A stretch of DNA of 64,000 nt, from the NCBI GenBank assembly GCA_027486035.1, contig JAIXPX010000002.1, forward strand, positions 1 through 64,000, read 5' to 3'. Both the position numbers and the translations under genes were made by a program. Below the pieces are notes generated by a model. The model had not been told where the DNA came from, did not search any database, and saw only the letters and a program-made list of their open reading frames with translations. Shown here one piece after another: positions 56,051 through 64,000 of the stretch. Source of the stretch: Erythrobacteraceae bacterium (GTDB lineage Bacteria > Pseudomonadota > Alphaproteobacteria > Sphingomonadales > Sphingomonadaceae). Position 1 is the stretch's first letter. Each line of letters opens with the position of its first letter.

Positions 56051-57262
56051 ATGGCCGCTGCTGCCACTCCACCACCTGATCAGGGCGCCGGCTCGCCGGA
56101 CGCAGCGGGCGATTATTGCGATCTTGATCCCTTCACAGTGGGCGCGGCCGGGCACCGGTTCACCTTTCTTCCTCACGGACAGGACCGCCTGAAGGCACTG
56201 CTCGACCTGATCGACAGTGCCAGGGCGAGCATCCGGGCCTTCTATTATCTGTTCGACAGCGACGTATCGGGCACGATGGTGCGCGATGCGCTGATCCGCG
56301 CGGCGCGGCGCGGCGTGGCGGTATCGCTGATGGTCGATGCTTTCGGCAATGATGCGGGCGCGGGCTTTTTCAAGCCGCTGGTCGAGGCGGGCGGGCGCTT
56401 TGCGATCTTCTCGCCGAAATGGGGGATGCGCTATCTTGTGCGCAACCACCAGAAGTTCACGATTGTCGACGAGGCCCGGGTGATGACCGGAGGGGCCAAT
56501 GTCTCCGACCACTATTTCGCCGTGCCCGCTGAAAACGGCTGGTGCGATCTGTCCGTGCTCGTCGAGGGGCCGGTGGTAGGGCAGTTCACCCGCTGGTCAG
56601 AGCTGCTCGAATGCTGGGTCGCCAACGAGGCTGACGGGCGCACCCGGCAGCTGCGGCGTCTGCGCGATATCGTCAAGGACTGGGACGGCGGGGACGGCCC
56701 CGTCCGGCTGCTGGTCGGCGGGCCGCTGGTGAGGAAGGGGCACTGGGCCTGGGTGCTGCGCAAGGATCTCGTCTCGGCGCGGCGGCTCGACACGGTGTCG
56801 GCCTATTTCTCGCCGCCGCGGAGCTTCCGCAGGTTGATGGCGCGGGTCGGTCGGCGCGGTGAGGCGCGGATGATCATGGCCGGCAAGTCCGATATCGCCG
56901 CCTCGATTGCGATGGCGCGCCTGATCTACGGCCAGCTCCTGCGCGCGCGGGTGAAGCTCTACGAATTCGCGGTCTGCAAGCTGCACATGAAGCTCGTGGT
57001 GGTCGACGATGTCAGCTATTTCGGCAGCGCCAATCTCGACAAGCGCTCCTTGCGGATCAATGTCGAGCTTATGGTGCGGGTCGAGGATGCCGCACTTGCG
57101 GCCAAGCTGCGCGCCATGATCGACCACCTCGCAGCATCGAGCGAGGCGATCACCCCGGGCTGGTATGCGCGCCACAGCACGCCGCTTGCCCGGATGAAAT
57201 GGCGGATCGCCTACTGGATGAGCCTCGCCGATTACCGCGTAAGCAAGCTCGGCACGAGCTAG
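56051..57262 (+). CDS. Phospholipase D-family phospholipid synthase (cardiolipin-synthase-like)
   Basis: A 403-residue protein with two HKD motifs: NHQKFTIVDEARVMTGGANV (His133) and LHMKLVVVDDVSYFGSANLD (His312), the two halves of a phospholipase D active site. The GANV and GSANLD spacing fits phosphatidyltransferases such as cardiolipin synthase. Unlike ClsA it has no N-terminal membrane helices, so it resembles ClsB/ClsC-type proteins. The ATG at 56051 has a weak ribosome site. It is divergent from the Rrf2 gene. Confidence 0.88.
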   Translation: MAAAATPPPDQGAGSPDAAGDYCDLDPFTVGAAGHRFTFLPHGQDRLKALLDLIDSARASIRAFYYLFDSDVSGTMVRDALIRAARRGVAVSLMVDAFGNDAGAGFFKPLVEAGGRFAIFSPKWGMRYLVRNHQKFTIVDEARVMTGGANVSDHYFAVPAENGWCDLSVLVEGPVVGQFTRWSELLECWVANEADGRTRQLRRLRDIVKDWDGGDGPVRLLVGGPLVRKGHWAWVLRKDLVSARRLDTVSAYFSPPRSFRRLMARVGRRGEARMIMAGKSDIAASIAMARLIYGQLLRARVKLYEFAVCKLHMKLVVVDDVSYFGSANLDKRSLRINVELMVRVEDAALAAKLRAMIDHLAASSEAITPGWYARHSTPLARMKWRIAYWMSLADYRVSKLGTS

Positions 57263-57336
57263 CGCAAGGCGTCCGCTTCGGGCTTTTGCCGACAGAAAGC
57301 TGCCATTCGGGAAGCGACCCCGGAGCGGTCACCTCA

Positions 57337-57435
57337 CCCCGCCGTCGTCCCGGGCTTGATCCTGGGCTTGGCTCCCTTTGGTCAAAGGTGGAAAGAGGAA
57401 AAGCCAAGCCCCGTGTCAGGCACGGGACGACGGGG
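57337..57435. repeat. Long palindromic intergenic repeat (family D)
   Basis: CCCCGCCGTCGTCCCGGGCT at the left pairs with a right arm ending GCACGGGACGACGGGG; AGCCAAG pairs with CTTGGCT inside, and CCTTTG-GT-CAAAGG forms a small inner hairpin. It fills much of the 249-base spacer between two convergent genes (PLD-family and dnaB) where it may act as a transcription end. Confidence 0.8.
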
Positions 57436-57511
57436 CTCGGAGTGGCAGCTTCCCACCCAGCCTCAGTCATTCGCATTTTCAAGCCGGTCGCCCAAAAGCT
57501 GCCGTTCTTGG

Positions 57512-59029
57512 CTATTCGTAACCGTAGTCCGAATAGTCCTTGAAGTTGGGCGAGGTGAACTTGGTGATGTCGCTCTGGAAGTGCAGGGGCACGTTGCCGG
57601 TCGAGCCATGGCGCTGCTTTGCCACGATCAACGTCGCGCGGCCCACCAGCCCTTCGAACTTCTCCTCCCACTGGCGGTATTTCTCCTGCACGTCGGGCGC
57701 CGAGGAGGCGTCGGGCGTGTCGGGCTTGACCAGCAGGTGGTAATAATCGCCGCGGAAGATGAACCACACCATGTCCGCGTCCTGCTCGATCGAGCCGGAT
57801 TCGCGCAGGTCTGAAAGCTGCGGGCGCTTGTCCTCGCGGCTTTCGACCGCGCGGGAGAGCTGCGAGAGCGCGATCACCGGAACCTGCAGTTCCTTCGCCA
57901 GCGTTTTGAGACCGCGGCTGATCTCGGAAATCTCGTTGACGCGGTTGTCGTTGGCTCTCCCTGAGCCCTGCAGCAGCTGGAGGTAGTCGACGATGATGAG
58001 CCCGATGTCGTGCCGGCGCTTCATCCGCCGCGCGCGGGTGCGCAGGGCGGCGATGGTGAGCGCCGGGGTGTCATCGATATAGAGCGGCAGTTCGGCAAGG
58101 CGCTGGCTGGCGTAGGAGAGCTTCTGGAAATCCTCGCGGGTGAGTTTACCGCTGCGCAGCGCCTCGGACGAGATCTCGGCCTGTTCGGCCAGGATACGCG
58201 TCGCCAGCTGGTCGCTGCTCATTTCGAGGCTGAAGAAGGCGACCGGCGCGCCGTAGTTGAACTCGCCGCCCTCGCGCTGCCAGTTGAGGTGGGCCTCGGC
58301 GCAGTTGAAGGCGATGTTGGTGGCGAGCGAGGTCTTGCCCATGCCCGGCCGCCCGGCGAGGATCACGAGGTCCGAATTATGGAGGCCCGAGGTCTTCTGA
58401 TCGATCGTCGCAAGGCCGGTGGTCTTGCCCGACAAGCCCCCGCCCGAATTCATCGCGGCTTCCGCCATCTTGATGGCCTGCATCGCCGCCTCGCGGAAGG
58501 TCGCCGCCTCGCGGCCGGTGCTCGCGCCCTCGGCGACCTTGAAGAGGTCCGCCTCGGCCTGGGCGATGCGGTCCATCGGCGAGGTGTCTTCCGACGTATC
58601 GAGCGCGCCTTCGACGAGGCCGCGCCCGACGCTGACCAGTTCGCGCAGCAGGGCCAGGTCGTAGATCTGCTGGGCCAGCTCGCGCGGGACCAGCAGACCG
58701 GCGCCGCTGGCGGTTAGCTGGGCGAGATAGGAGGTGCCGCCCAGTTCCGTCAGCGCCTCGTCCGCTTCGAAGAACGGCCGCAGCGTCACCGGCGAGGCGG
58801 TCGCGTTACGCTCTATCAGGGTCAGCACACGGTCGTAGATGCGGGCGTGGAGCGGCTCGAAGAAGTGGTCGGGCCGGATCGGCACCTGCAATTCCTCGAT
58901 CACCCGGTTGTCGATCAGCACGGCGCCGAGGAACGCCGCCTCCGCTTCGAGATTCGCGGGAAGCTTGCGCACGGGCAGTTCGCCCTCGGCTTGCGGTTTG
59001 ATCGGGGTGACTTTTTCAGGCTCGGCCAT
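57512..59029 (-). CDS. dnaB: Replicative DNA helicase
   Basis: A 505-residue DnaB helicase. The N-terminal helical domain (about 20-130) includes PANLEAEAAFLGAVLIDNRV, and the RecA-like domain has Walker A LAGRPGMGKTSLATNIAFN, IGLIIVDYLQLLQGSGRAND, VIALSQLSRAVESR and the Arg-finger region FQSDITKF. Length is normal. It converges on the PLD-family gene across the repeat and is divergent from the UPF0262 gene. Confidence 0.97.
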   Translation of the reverse strand: MAEPEKVTPIKPQAEGELPVRKLPANLEAEAAFLGAVLIDNRVIEELQVPIRPDHFFEPLHARIYDRVLTLIERNATASPVTLRPFFEADEALTELGGTSYLAQLTASGAGLLVPRELAQQIYDLALLRELVSVGRGLVEGALDTSEDTSPMDRIAQAEADLFKVAEGASTGREAATFREAAMQAIKMAEAAMNSGGGLSGKTTGLATIDQKTSGLHNSDLVILAGRPGMGKTSLATNIAFNCAEAHLNWQREGGEFNYGAPVAFFSLEMSSDQLATRILAEQAEISSEALRSGKLTREDFQKLSYASQRLAELPLYIDDTPALTIAALRTRARRMKRRHDIGLIIVDYLQLLQGSGRANDNRVNEISEISRGLKTLAKELQVPVIALSQLSRAVESREDKRPQLSDLRESGSIEQDADMVWFIFRGDYYHLLVKPDTPDASSAPDVQEKYRQWEEKFEGLVGRATLIVAKQRHGSTGNVPLHFQSDITKFTSPNFKDYSDYGYE

Positions 59030-59177
59030 GCCCGCCTGATGCGCGTCCCGATCGCGCCGGGCAAGGGCAGGGAGCTGGTATATTTATCTCAGGTGCTGTG
59101 GATAGTGGGGAGAGTGAGTCCTCCAACCCTATCGAAGTGCTTGAAGTCCGCCCCTTCGATCTGCGAAGGCAGGCGCC

Positions 59178-59711
59178 ATGGCCCAGTCGCCGTCCGATTC
59201 CCTGCCTTCTTCCCTCGCGCCCGGCGCTGCGGGGGCGCATCGCATTGCCCATATCACCCTCGACGAGGCGACGATCCTGTGGCGCAATGCGGATGTCGAG
59301 CAGGAGCGGCGGGTCGCGATCTACGACCTGATCGAGGAAAACACCTTCAAGCCGCTGCGCTCGGCCGAGCGCGGTGCGCCGGGGCCCTATCACCTGCATC
59401 TGTCGGTCACCGACGGGCGGCTGGCGATGGACATCAAGGATACCGGCGAGGTTCTGCTGGAGACGCTGCTGATCGGGATGGCCCGCTTCCGCCGTCCGAT
59501 CCGTGAATATTTCGCGATCTGCGATTCCTATTACCAGGCGATCCGCAAGGCGACGCCGGCCGAGATCGAGACGATCGACATGGCGCGGCGCGGCATCCAC
59601 AACAACGCTGCCGAGCTGCTGCTCGAACGGCTCGACGGCAAGGTCGAGACCAACTTCGCCACGGCGCGGCGGCTGTTCACGCTCATCTGCGTGCTGCACA
59701 TCAAGGGCTGA
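59178..59711 (+). CDS. UPF0262 family protein
   Basis: A 177-residue protein of the alphaproteobacterial UPF0262 family: ERRVAIYDLIEENTFKPL, HLHLSVTDGRLAMDIKDTGE and FRRPIREYFAICDSYYQAIR are its conserved blocks. Function is unknown. It begins an apparent plus-strand operon of three genes (with the GH25-like protein and cytidine deaminase), spaced by 7 bases and an ATGA overlap. Confidence 0.92.
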   Translation: MAQSPSDSLPSSLAPGAAGAHRIAHITLDEATILWRNADVEQERRVAIYDLIEENTFKPLRSAERGAPGPYHLHLSVTDGRLAMDIKDTGEVLLETLLIGMARFRRPIREYFAICDSYYQAIRKATPAEIETIDMARRGIHNNAAELLLERLDGKVETNFATARRLFTLICVLHIKG

Positions 59712-59718
59712 CGGGGAC

Positions 59719-60438
59719 ATGGCAAGACGGGGCAAGTCGCGCGGGGTGCCGCGGCGCTGGCTGCTGCGGCTCGCGGCATTGGCGGTGCTGTTCGCCATCG
59801 CCTTCGCGGCGTGGCTGTGGTGGGACATGCGTTCTTGGCGGCCCGATCCCGGCCTCTATCCTGAACAGGGCGCGCTCGTGCCGGCGGGCGTCGGCGAGGT
59901 TCGCTTTGCGACCCTGAAGGCGGTCGGGGCGCAATTCGTCTATCTCTCGCTTGCGGTGGAGGATCGCGAGACCGAGGCGCCGGGCGGCTTTGCCGACCGC
60001 TTCGTGCAGGCGCGCGCGGCGCGGTTGCGGGTCGGGGTGGTGCTCCATTTCAATCCCTGCCTTGGCGCCGACGCGCAGAGCGGCGTGTTCGCGCAGATGG
60101 TCCCGCGCGAGGCAGACGTGCTGCCGCCTGCTATCGGGCTCGATGCAACCGGCGAGAATTGCGCGCCCAAGGTCAGCGATGCGGCGGTCGAGAGCGAGTT
60201 GATGACGCTCATCAACCAGATCGAGACCCACGCCGGCAAGCCGGTCATCCTCAAGCTGTCCTCCCGCTTCCAGGACCGCCACAACACCGCGACCACACTC
60301 GCGCGGGACCTGTGGCTCGCGCGCGACCGCGCCAGGCCCGACTATGCAGGCCGTCCGTGGCTGCTATGGAGTGCCAATGGCGCGCGCGTCACGGAGGCGA
60401 GCGAGGAGCCGGTCGAATGGGTGGTGGTGCAGAAATGA
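59719..60438 (+). CDS. GH25-like (lysozyme-fold) membrane-anchored protein with altered active site
   Basis: A 239-residue protein with a basic N-terminus and one membrane helix (about 13-36). The rest follows the outline of GH25 lysozymes (FATLKAVGAQFVYLSLAV, RLRVGVVLHFNPC, VLPPAIGLDATGENC). The catalytic acids normally found at the first strand (DVS) and in a VDLE-type strand are not present in usual form; here the second reads IGLD. It may bind peptidoglycan without cutting it. It ends inside the start of cdd. Confidence 0.6.
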   Translation: MARRGKSRGVPRRWLLRLAALAVLFAIAFAAWLWWDMRSWRPDPGLYPEQGALVPAGVGEVRFATLKAVGAQFVYLSLAVEDRETEAPGGFADRFVQARAARLRVGVVLHFNPCLGADAQSGVFAQMVPREADVLPPAIGLDATGENCAPKVSDAAVESELMTLINQIETHAGKPVILKLSSRFQDRHNTATTLARDLWLARDRARPDYAGRPWLLWSANGARVTEASEEPVEWVVVQK

Positions 60439-60872
60439 TGCTCGACGCGGCGCAGGAACAGGCGCTCATCGCCGCTGCCTTCGCGGCTGCCGGAAAGGCC
60501 TATGCACCCTATTCGGACTACCCCGTCGGTGCGGCGCTACTCTTCGATGACGGGGCGGTGATCACCGGCTGCAATGTCGAGAACGCGAGCTATGGCCTTG
60601 CCCTGTGCGCCGAGACCGTCGCGGTTGCCAAGGCGCTGGGCGAAGGGCGGCGCGGAGGGTTGACGGCGGTGGCCGTGGTCGGGCTCAAGGCCGATGCCGA
60701 ACCGATCACCCCCTGCGGACGTTGCCGCCAGGTGCTCAACGAGGTCGCCGCGCTCGGCAGCACCGATCCGCTGGTTCTGTGCGTTGCTGGCAAGGGCGAG
60801 GGGGGCGACGTGCGGCGGGTCCGGCTATCCGCGCTGCTGCCGCACGCCTTTGGACCATCGCACCTCAGTTAG
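60435..60872 (+). CDS. cdd: Cytidine deaminase
   Basis: A 145-residue homotetrameric-type cytidine deaminase. The zinc site is ALCAETVA (Cys58, catalytic Glu60) and PCGRCRQ (Cys94, Cys97), preceded by the substrate loop CNVENASYG. It salvages cytidine and deoxycytidine to uridine. The ATG at 60435 overlaps the stop of the GH25-like gene; an adjacent ATG at 60438 is equally possible. It converges on the M14 peptidase gene. Confidence 0.95.
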   Translation: MMLDAAQEQALIAAAFAAAGKAYAPYSDYPVGAALLFDDGAVITGCNVENASYGLALCAETVAVAKALGEGRRGGLTAVAVVGLKADAEPITPCGRCRQVLNEVAALGSTDPLVLCVAGKGEGGDVRRVRLSALLPHAFGPSHLS

Positions 60873-60882
60873 ACGTCGATCT

Positions 60883-62022
60883 TCACGCGTCCCTGGCCTC
60901 CAGCCACTCGGCCAGCGCCGCGAGACATTCGCGCCCCAGCAGCTTGCAGCGTTCGGGCGACCAGCCCTGTTCGGGCTCGGGGAAGTCGGCGAGATCCTTG
61001 TAAGGCATTTCGAGCGTCATCGCGACCGCACCGAAGCGTTCGGCAAGCTGGTTCGTGCTCATCGAGAGGTTCGCGGTGCCCGGGCGCGCCTTGGGATAGC
61101 CGAGCTTGGTCTGGAAGTCGGGGGTGCGCCGGTCAAGGATGCGCTGGTAGCGATAGAAGCCTTCGCCCTGGCTATCGGTCCACGAAGGGATGCCCTCGAA
61201 ACCGGCGAGGAAGACGGCGGGAATGGCCTCGTCGGCATGGACGTCGATCGCGAAATCGACGCCGGTCTGGTCCATGCGATCGCGGATCGCGAGCACCTCG
61301 GGGGATCTCTCGGGGGAGGGATCGGCCCATTCGCGGTTGAGGTTGGCACCAACCGTATTGGTTCGCAAATGCCCGCGCTGCGAACCATCGGGGTTGCAAT
61401 TGGGCACGACGTGGATGCGGCATCTGGCCCTCAGCGCGCGCGCGACCGGATCGGCGGGGTCGGTCAGGCATTCGAGCGCCCCTTCCATCCACCATTCCGC
61501 CTGGGTCTCGCCCGGGTGCTGGCGGGCATAGAGCCAGACCTGCGTCGCGCCCTCGCCCATCTCGAGGCAATCGATCGGCTGCCCGTCGAGCGTGGTGCCA
61601 AGACGGATGTATTCGACGCCCTCGGCCGCAGCCGCGTCGGCAACCAGGTCGTGGTGACGCTCCATGGAATAGGGTGCGAAATAGGCGACCCAGAAGACGT
61701 CGGTGGCGGGGAGATGACGGATCGTCAGCGTGCCGTTTTCCTCGGCCGGATCGAAGCTGGAAGCCGCGCGCATCCAGTAGGCGCGGTCTTCCGAGACGCA
61801 GGCGTCATAGTCCGGCCAGCCGCCCGGATAGGCGCTGGCATTGAGGCCGGTGAGCTTGAGCACCACCTCCTCGCCCGCCCTGGCCGCCACGCGGAAGTGG
61901 AACCACTGGAAGAAGTCGGAACTGTTGTCGCGGCGGATCGCGAGGCGCGCCGTCGCGCCCTCGATCCCCAGCACCTCGATATTGCCGCTATCGAAGCCGG
62001 CATCGATATGGAGAGAGGTCAT
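60883..62022 (-). CDS. M14-family zinc carboxypeptidase (cytosolic carboxypeptidase-like)
   Basis: A 379-residue peptidase with an N-terminal beta-sandwich (about 1-120) and an M14 catalytic domain. Zinc ligands are [15 protein letters not shown] (His169, Glu172) and IDVHADE (His262); the catalytic Glu is in TLEMPYKD. This two-domain layout is that of the bacterial relatives of cytosolic carboxypeptidases (deglutamylase family). There is no signal peptide, so it should act in the cytoplasm. It starts inside the stop of the DUF4136 gene (ATGA). Confidence 0.88.
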   Translation of the reverse strand: MTSLHIDAGFDSGNIEVLGIEGATARLAIRRDNSSDFFQWFHFRVAARAGEEVVLKLTGLNASAYPGGWPDYDACVSEDRAYWMRAASSFDPAEENGTLTIRHLPATDVFWVAYFAPYSMERHHDLVADAAAAEGVEYIRLGTTLDGQPIDCLEMGEGATQVWLYARQHPGETQAEWWMEGALECLTDPADPVARALRARCRIHVVPNCNPDGSQRGHLRTNTVGANLNREWADPSPERSPEVLAIRDRMDQTGVDFAIDVHADEAIPAVFLAGFEGIPSWTDSQGEGFYRYQRILDRRTPDFQTKLGYPKARPGTANLSMSTNQLAERFGAVAMTLEMPYKDLADFPEPEQGWSPERCKLLGRECLAALAEWLEARDA

Positions 62023-62660
62023 TGGGTTCCTTGAAGCTTCCTGACGTCGATCGTCACAGTCTCGCCATTGCCACCGGGAAAGTCCCGGAACAAGGCTGCG
62101 GCAAGGGTGCGGGCGCTGGTGTCCACCTGCGAGTAGGGCGATTTCACGCTGGTCGTGATCTGCGCGCGCCCTTCCCAAAGGGTGGCTCCGCCGCTGCGGG
62201 CGATGCGCACCGATAGCTCGGTAATGGTGCTCGGCCCCTCGTGTCCGCCGCCCAGATCGAAGCCGACCCCAAGGCCGACGCCCGAGCCGAAACTGCCGGT
62301 GCTCCCGCTGACCCCGACGCTGACAGGGCGCTGGCGCTCGTCGATAGGTGCTGCAGTGATCGGGCTGCGGGTGGTGCGGATCGCGGCGGTCTGGTCAGCG
62401 GGAGCGCCCTCGGCCACCACCGTGTAGCCGAGCCGCGCCAGTTCGGCGACCACGGCTGAGGCGAAGGCTGTTCGCGCCGCTTCGTTGGCAATCTTGTCCG
62501 GGAATGTGACCGCGATGGTGCCGCTCCCGAGGCCCGCGCGCTCGGGGCCGGGTGAGACGAAGCGGGTCACCTCCACCGGGCCGGTGTAAGCCGTGGTCGC
62601 GCAGGCCGAGAGCGCGAGTGAGGCGGCGGCGGCGACAGCGATGGGCAAGGCGCGAGGCAT
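62019..62660 (-). CDS. DUF4136 domain lipoprotein
   Basis: A 213-residue outer-membrane-type lipoprotein (lipobox LALSAC) with a DUF4136 domain: [29 protein letters not shown], a Gly/Ser-rich stretch ([18 protein letters not shown]) and a closing [15 protein letters not shown]. Function is unknown. Its stop overlaps the start of the M14 peptidase gene, so both are probably made together. Confidence 0.85.
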   Translation of the reverse strand: MPRALPIAVAAAASLALSACATTAYTGPVEVTRFVSPGPERAGLGSGTIAVTFPDKIANEAARTAFASAVVAELARLGYTVVAEGAPADQTAAIRTTRSPITAAPIDERQRPVSVGVSGSTGSFGSGVGLGVGFDLGGGHEGPSTITELSVRIARSGGATLWEGRAQITTSVKSPYSQVDTSARTLAAALFRDFPGGNGETVTIDVRKLQGTQ

Positions 62661-62779
62661 GTCAGGGACTTCCTTTCGTGGCGCGGCATCATAGGCCGGA
62701 GCCGCTCACGCGCACAGACCTGTGTTGTCTGCTCCAGGTTGCGATGTTCTGACCGGAATTTGTGCTACGGGCCCCTGCC

Positions 62780-63793
62780 ATGACAACCCAGAGCAAACCT
62801 TCCGTCCTCGTCACCGGCGGTGCCGGCTATATCGGCAGTCATGCGGTTCTCGCCCTGAAGGACGCCGGTTGGCCGGTGGCGGTGATCGACAACCTCACCA
62901 CCGGCTTCCGCTTCGCGATCCCCGAAGGCGTGCCGCTCTACGAGGGCGATATCGCGGATGCCGACCTGCTGGCGCGGATCTTCGCCGAGCAGCAGACCGT
63001 TGCGATTATGCATTTCGCCGGTTCGATCATCGTGCCCGAGAGCGTCGCCGACCCGCTCAAGTATTATCACAACAACACCGCCAAGAGCCGCGCGCTGATC
63101 GCCGCCGCCATTGAGGCGGGCATTGCGCACGTCATCTTCTCCTCGACCGCGGCGACCTATGGCATCCCCGAGGTCGCCGCCGTGAACGAGGATACGCCGC
63201 AGCGGCCGATCAATCCCTATGGCTGGTCGAAGCTGATGACCGAGCAGATGCTTGCCGATGTCGCGGCGGCGCATCCGATGAATTACGGGGTGCTGCGATA
63301 TTTCAATGTCGCGGGCGCCGATCCGCAGGCGCGCAGCGGGCAATCGACTGCGGGGGCGACCCACCTCATCAAGGTCGCGATCGAGGCGGCGCTCGGCAAG
63401 CGCGAATCGGTAAGCGTGTTCGGCACCGACTATGCGACCCCCGATGGCACGGGGGTGCGCGACTACATCCACGTCAGCGACCTTGCTGCCGCACATGTGC
63501 TGACGCTGGAGGCGCTGATTGCGCAGCCTGGGCGCTCGCTCACCATGAATTGCGGCTACGGGCGGGGCTTCTCGGTGAACGAGGTGCTCGACGCGGTCGA
63601 CCGGGTGACGAATCGCCAGCTCGACCGCCGGATCGAGGGGCGGCGCGCGGGCGATCCCGATTCGCTGATTTCCGATCCCGCGCACCTCAAGGCGACCCTC
63701 GGCTGGGAGCCGCGACACGCCGATCTCGACACGATCATCGCCCATGCACTCGCCTGGGAACGAAAATTGACCGATCTCCGGGGCGCCGCCTGA
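62780..63793 (+). CDS. galE: UDP-glucose 4-epimerase
   Basis: A 337-residue short-chain dehydrogenase-type epimerase interconverting UDP-glucose and UDP-galactose. It opens with VLVTGGAGYIGSHAVLAL (NAD), has AGSIIVPESVADPLKYYHNN, the catalytic SSTAATYG and YGWSK (Tyr-x3-Lys) and RDYIHVSDLAAAH. The ATG at 62780 matches family starts; an in-frame ATG at 62762 is less likely. It would supply UDP-galactose for surface polysaccharide. Confidence 0.95.
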   Translation: MTTQSKPSVLVTGGAGYIGSHAVLALKDAGWPVAVIDNLTTGFRFAIPEGVPLYEGDIADADLLARIFAEQQTVAIMHFAGSIIVPESVADPLKYYHNNTAKSRALIAAAIEAGIAHVIFSSTAATYGIPEVAAVNEDTPQRPINPYGWSKLMTEQMLADVAAAHPMNYGVLRYFNVAGADPQARSGQSTAGATHLIKVAIEAALGKRESVSVFGTDYATPDGTGVRDYIHVSDLAAAHVLTLEALIAQPGRSLTMNCGYGRGFSVNEVLDAVDRVTNRQLDRRIEGRRAGDPDSLISDPAHLKATLGWEPRHADLDTIIAHALAWERKLTDLRGAA

Positions 63794-63803
63794 CAGACTC
63801 GCA

Positions 63804-63831
63804 TTGACGCGCCCGGGGCGGGCCGCTAACG
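63804..63831 (+). promoter_or_regulatory. Possible promoter of rpmJ
   Basis: TTGACG at 63804-63809 and CTAACG at 63826-63831 are spaced 16 bases apart, about 60 bases before the rpmJ start. The spacer between galE and rpmJ holds no other obvious signal. Confidence 0.35.
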
Positions 63832-63892
63832 GGGCCGCTCGAATTTCCGCGCGTCGGGCCGATCCGGCGCGCTTTGTATTTGGAAAAAAGCC

Positions 63893-64000
63893 ATGAAGAT
63901 CGTCAACAGCCTGAAGTCGCTGAAGGGCCGTCACCGCGACAACCGCGTGATCCGTCGTCGCGGCCGCACCTACGTGATCAACAAGACCGACCGCCGCTTC
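63893..64000 (+). CDS. rpmJ: Ribosomal protein bL36, Cys-less type (cut by the right edge)
   Basis: The first 36 codons of bL36: [20 protein letters not shown] followed by [16 protein letters not shown]. This is the YkgO-type, about 41 residues long, which lacks the zinc-binding cysteines of the other form and is the usual version in alphaproteobacteria. Only the last few residues lie outside the window. A purine-rich GGAAAAAAG precedes the ATG. Confidence 0.95.
   Translation, partial: MKIVNSLKSLKGRHRDNRVIRRRGRTYVINKTDRRF

Overview
The window is high-GC alphaproteobacterial chromosome, most likely from the order Sphingomonadales (Erythrobacter/Porphyrobacter-like). Pointers are a UrcA protein, a GapR-type DUF2312 protein, DUF1244, UPF0262, an alphaproteobacterial-style UbiG, a Cys-less bL36 of the YkgO type, and long palindromic intergenic repeats of the kind common in sphingomonads. 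This placement is inferred from gene content; no database search was possible. Gene density is high, no spacer exceeds about 300 bp, and I found no rRNA, tRNA or CRISPR array.

Layout. 1-118: end of an IS3-family insertion sequence. 0.4-5.7 kb: two Tat-exported dienelactone-hydrolase-like proteins divergent from a PQQ- and haem-dependent alcohol dehydrogenase, a BNR beta-propeller protein and an atypical phosphatase. 5.7-11.1 kb: VOC protein, serine hydrolase, PurU, nitronate-monooxygenase-like enzyme, UrcA and PurT. 11.2-14.2 kb: a degenerate GGDEF protein, an AT-rich spacer, a PilZ-HTH fusion and an unknown membrane protein. 14.1-24 kb: housekeeping genes (lysC, ubiG, a glycerophosphodiesterase, nadR-pnuC, ruvC, yebC, gapR, pyk). 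24-30.4 kb: I78 inhibitor, RidA, a split DUF1214/DUF1254 pair, and a valine-type branched-chain acyl-CoA operon (acyl-CoA dehydrogenase, VOC, HIBYL-CoA hydrolase, enoyl-CoA hydratase, mmsB).

30.4-33.8 kb is a gene graveyard. Around an apparently intact wecB (UDP-GlcNAc 2-epimerase) lie a wecC with a large in-frame internal deletion, a wecG with two in-frame nonsense codons plus an internal deletion, a membrane gene broken across three frames, a truncated lasso-B2/transglutaminase-like gene and a second frameshifted membrane gene. This is a surface-polysaccharide locus in decay. It is followed by an intact sulfate-activation operon cysD-cysNC-cysQ.

37.6-64 kb: CaiB-type racemase and MaoC hydratase; a TetR-controlled DevABC/TolC-type exporter with a clear palindromic operator; ftsH with terminator; DUF3667, rpoZ, terC and chrA; a probable sulfur-uptake module (TauE/SafE exporter, TonB receptor, YezD, Rrf2 regulator) with a perfect inverted repeat next to the Rrf2 gene; a PLD-family synthase, dnaB, UPF0262, a GH25-like protein, cdd, an M14 peptidase, a DUF4136 lipoprotein, galE, and the start of rpmJ cut by the right edge. 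The best candidates for new biology are the PilZ-HTH/GGDEF neighbourhood, the Rrf2/YezD/TonB module and the decayed ManNAc polysaccharide locus.
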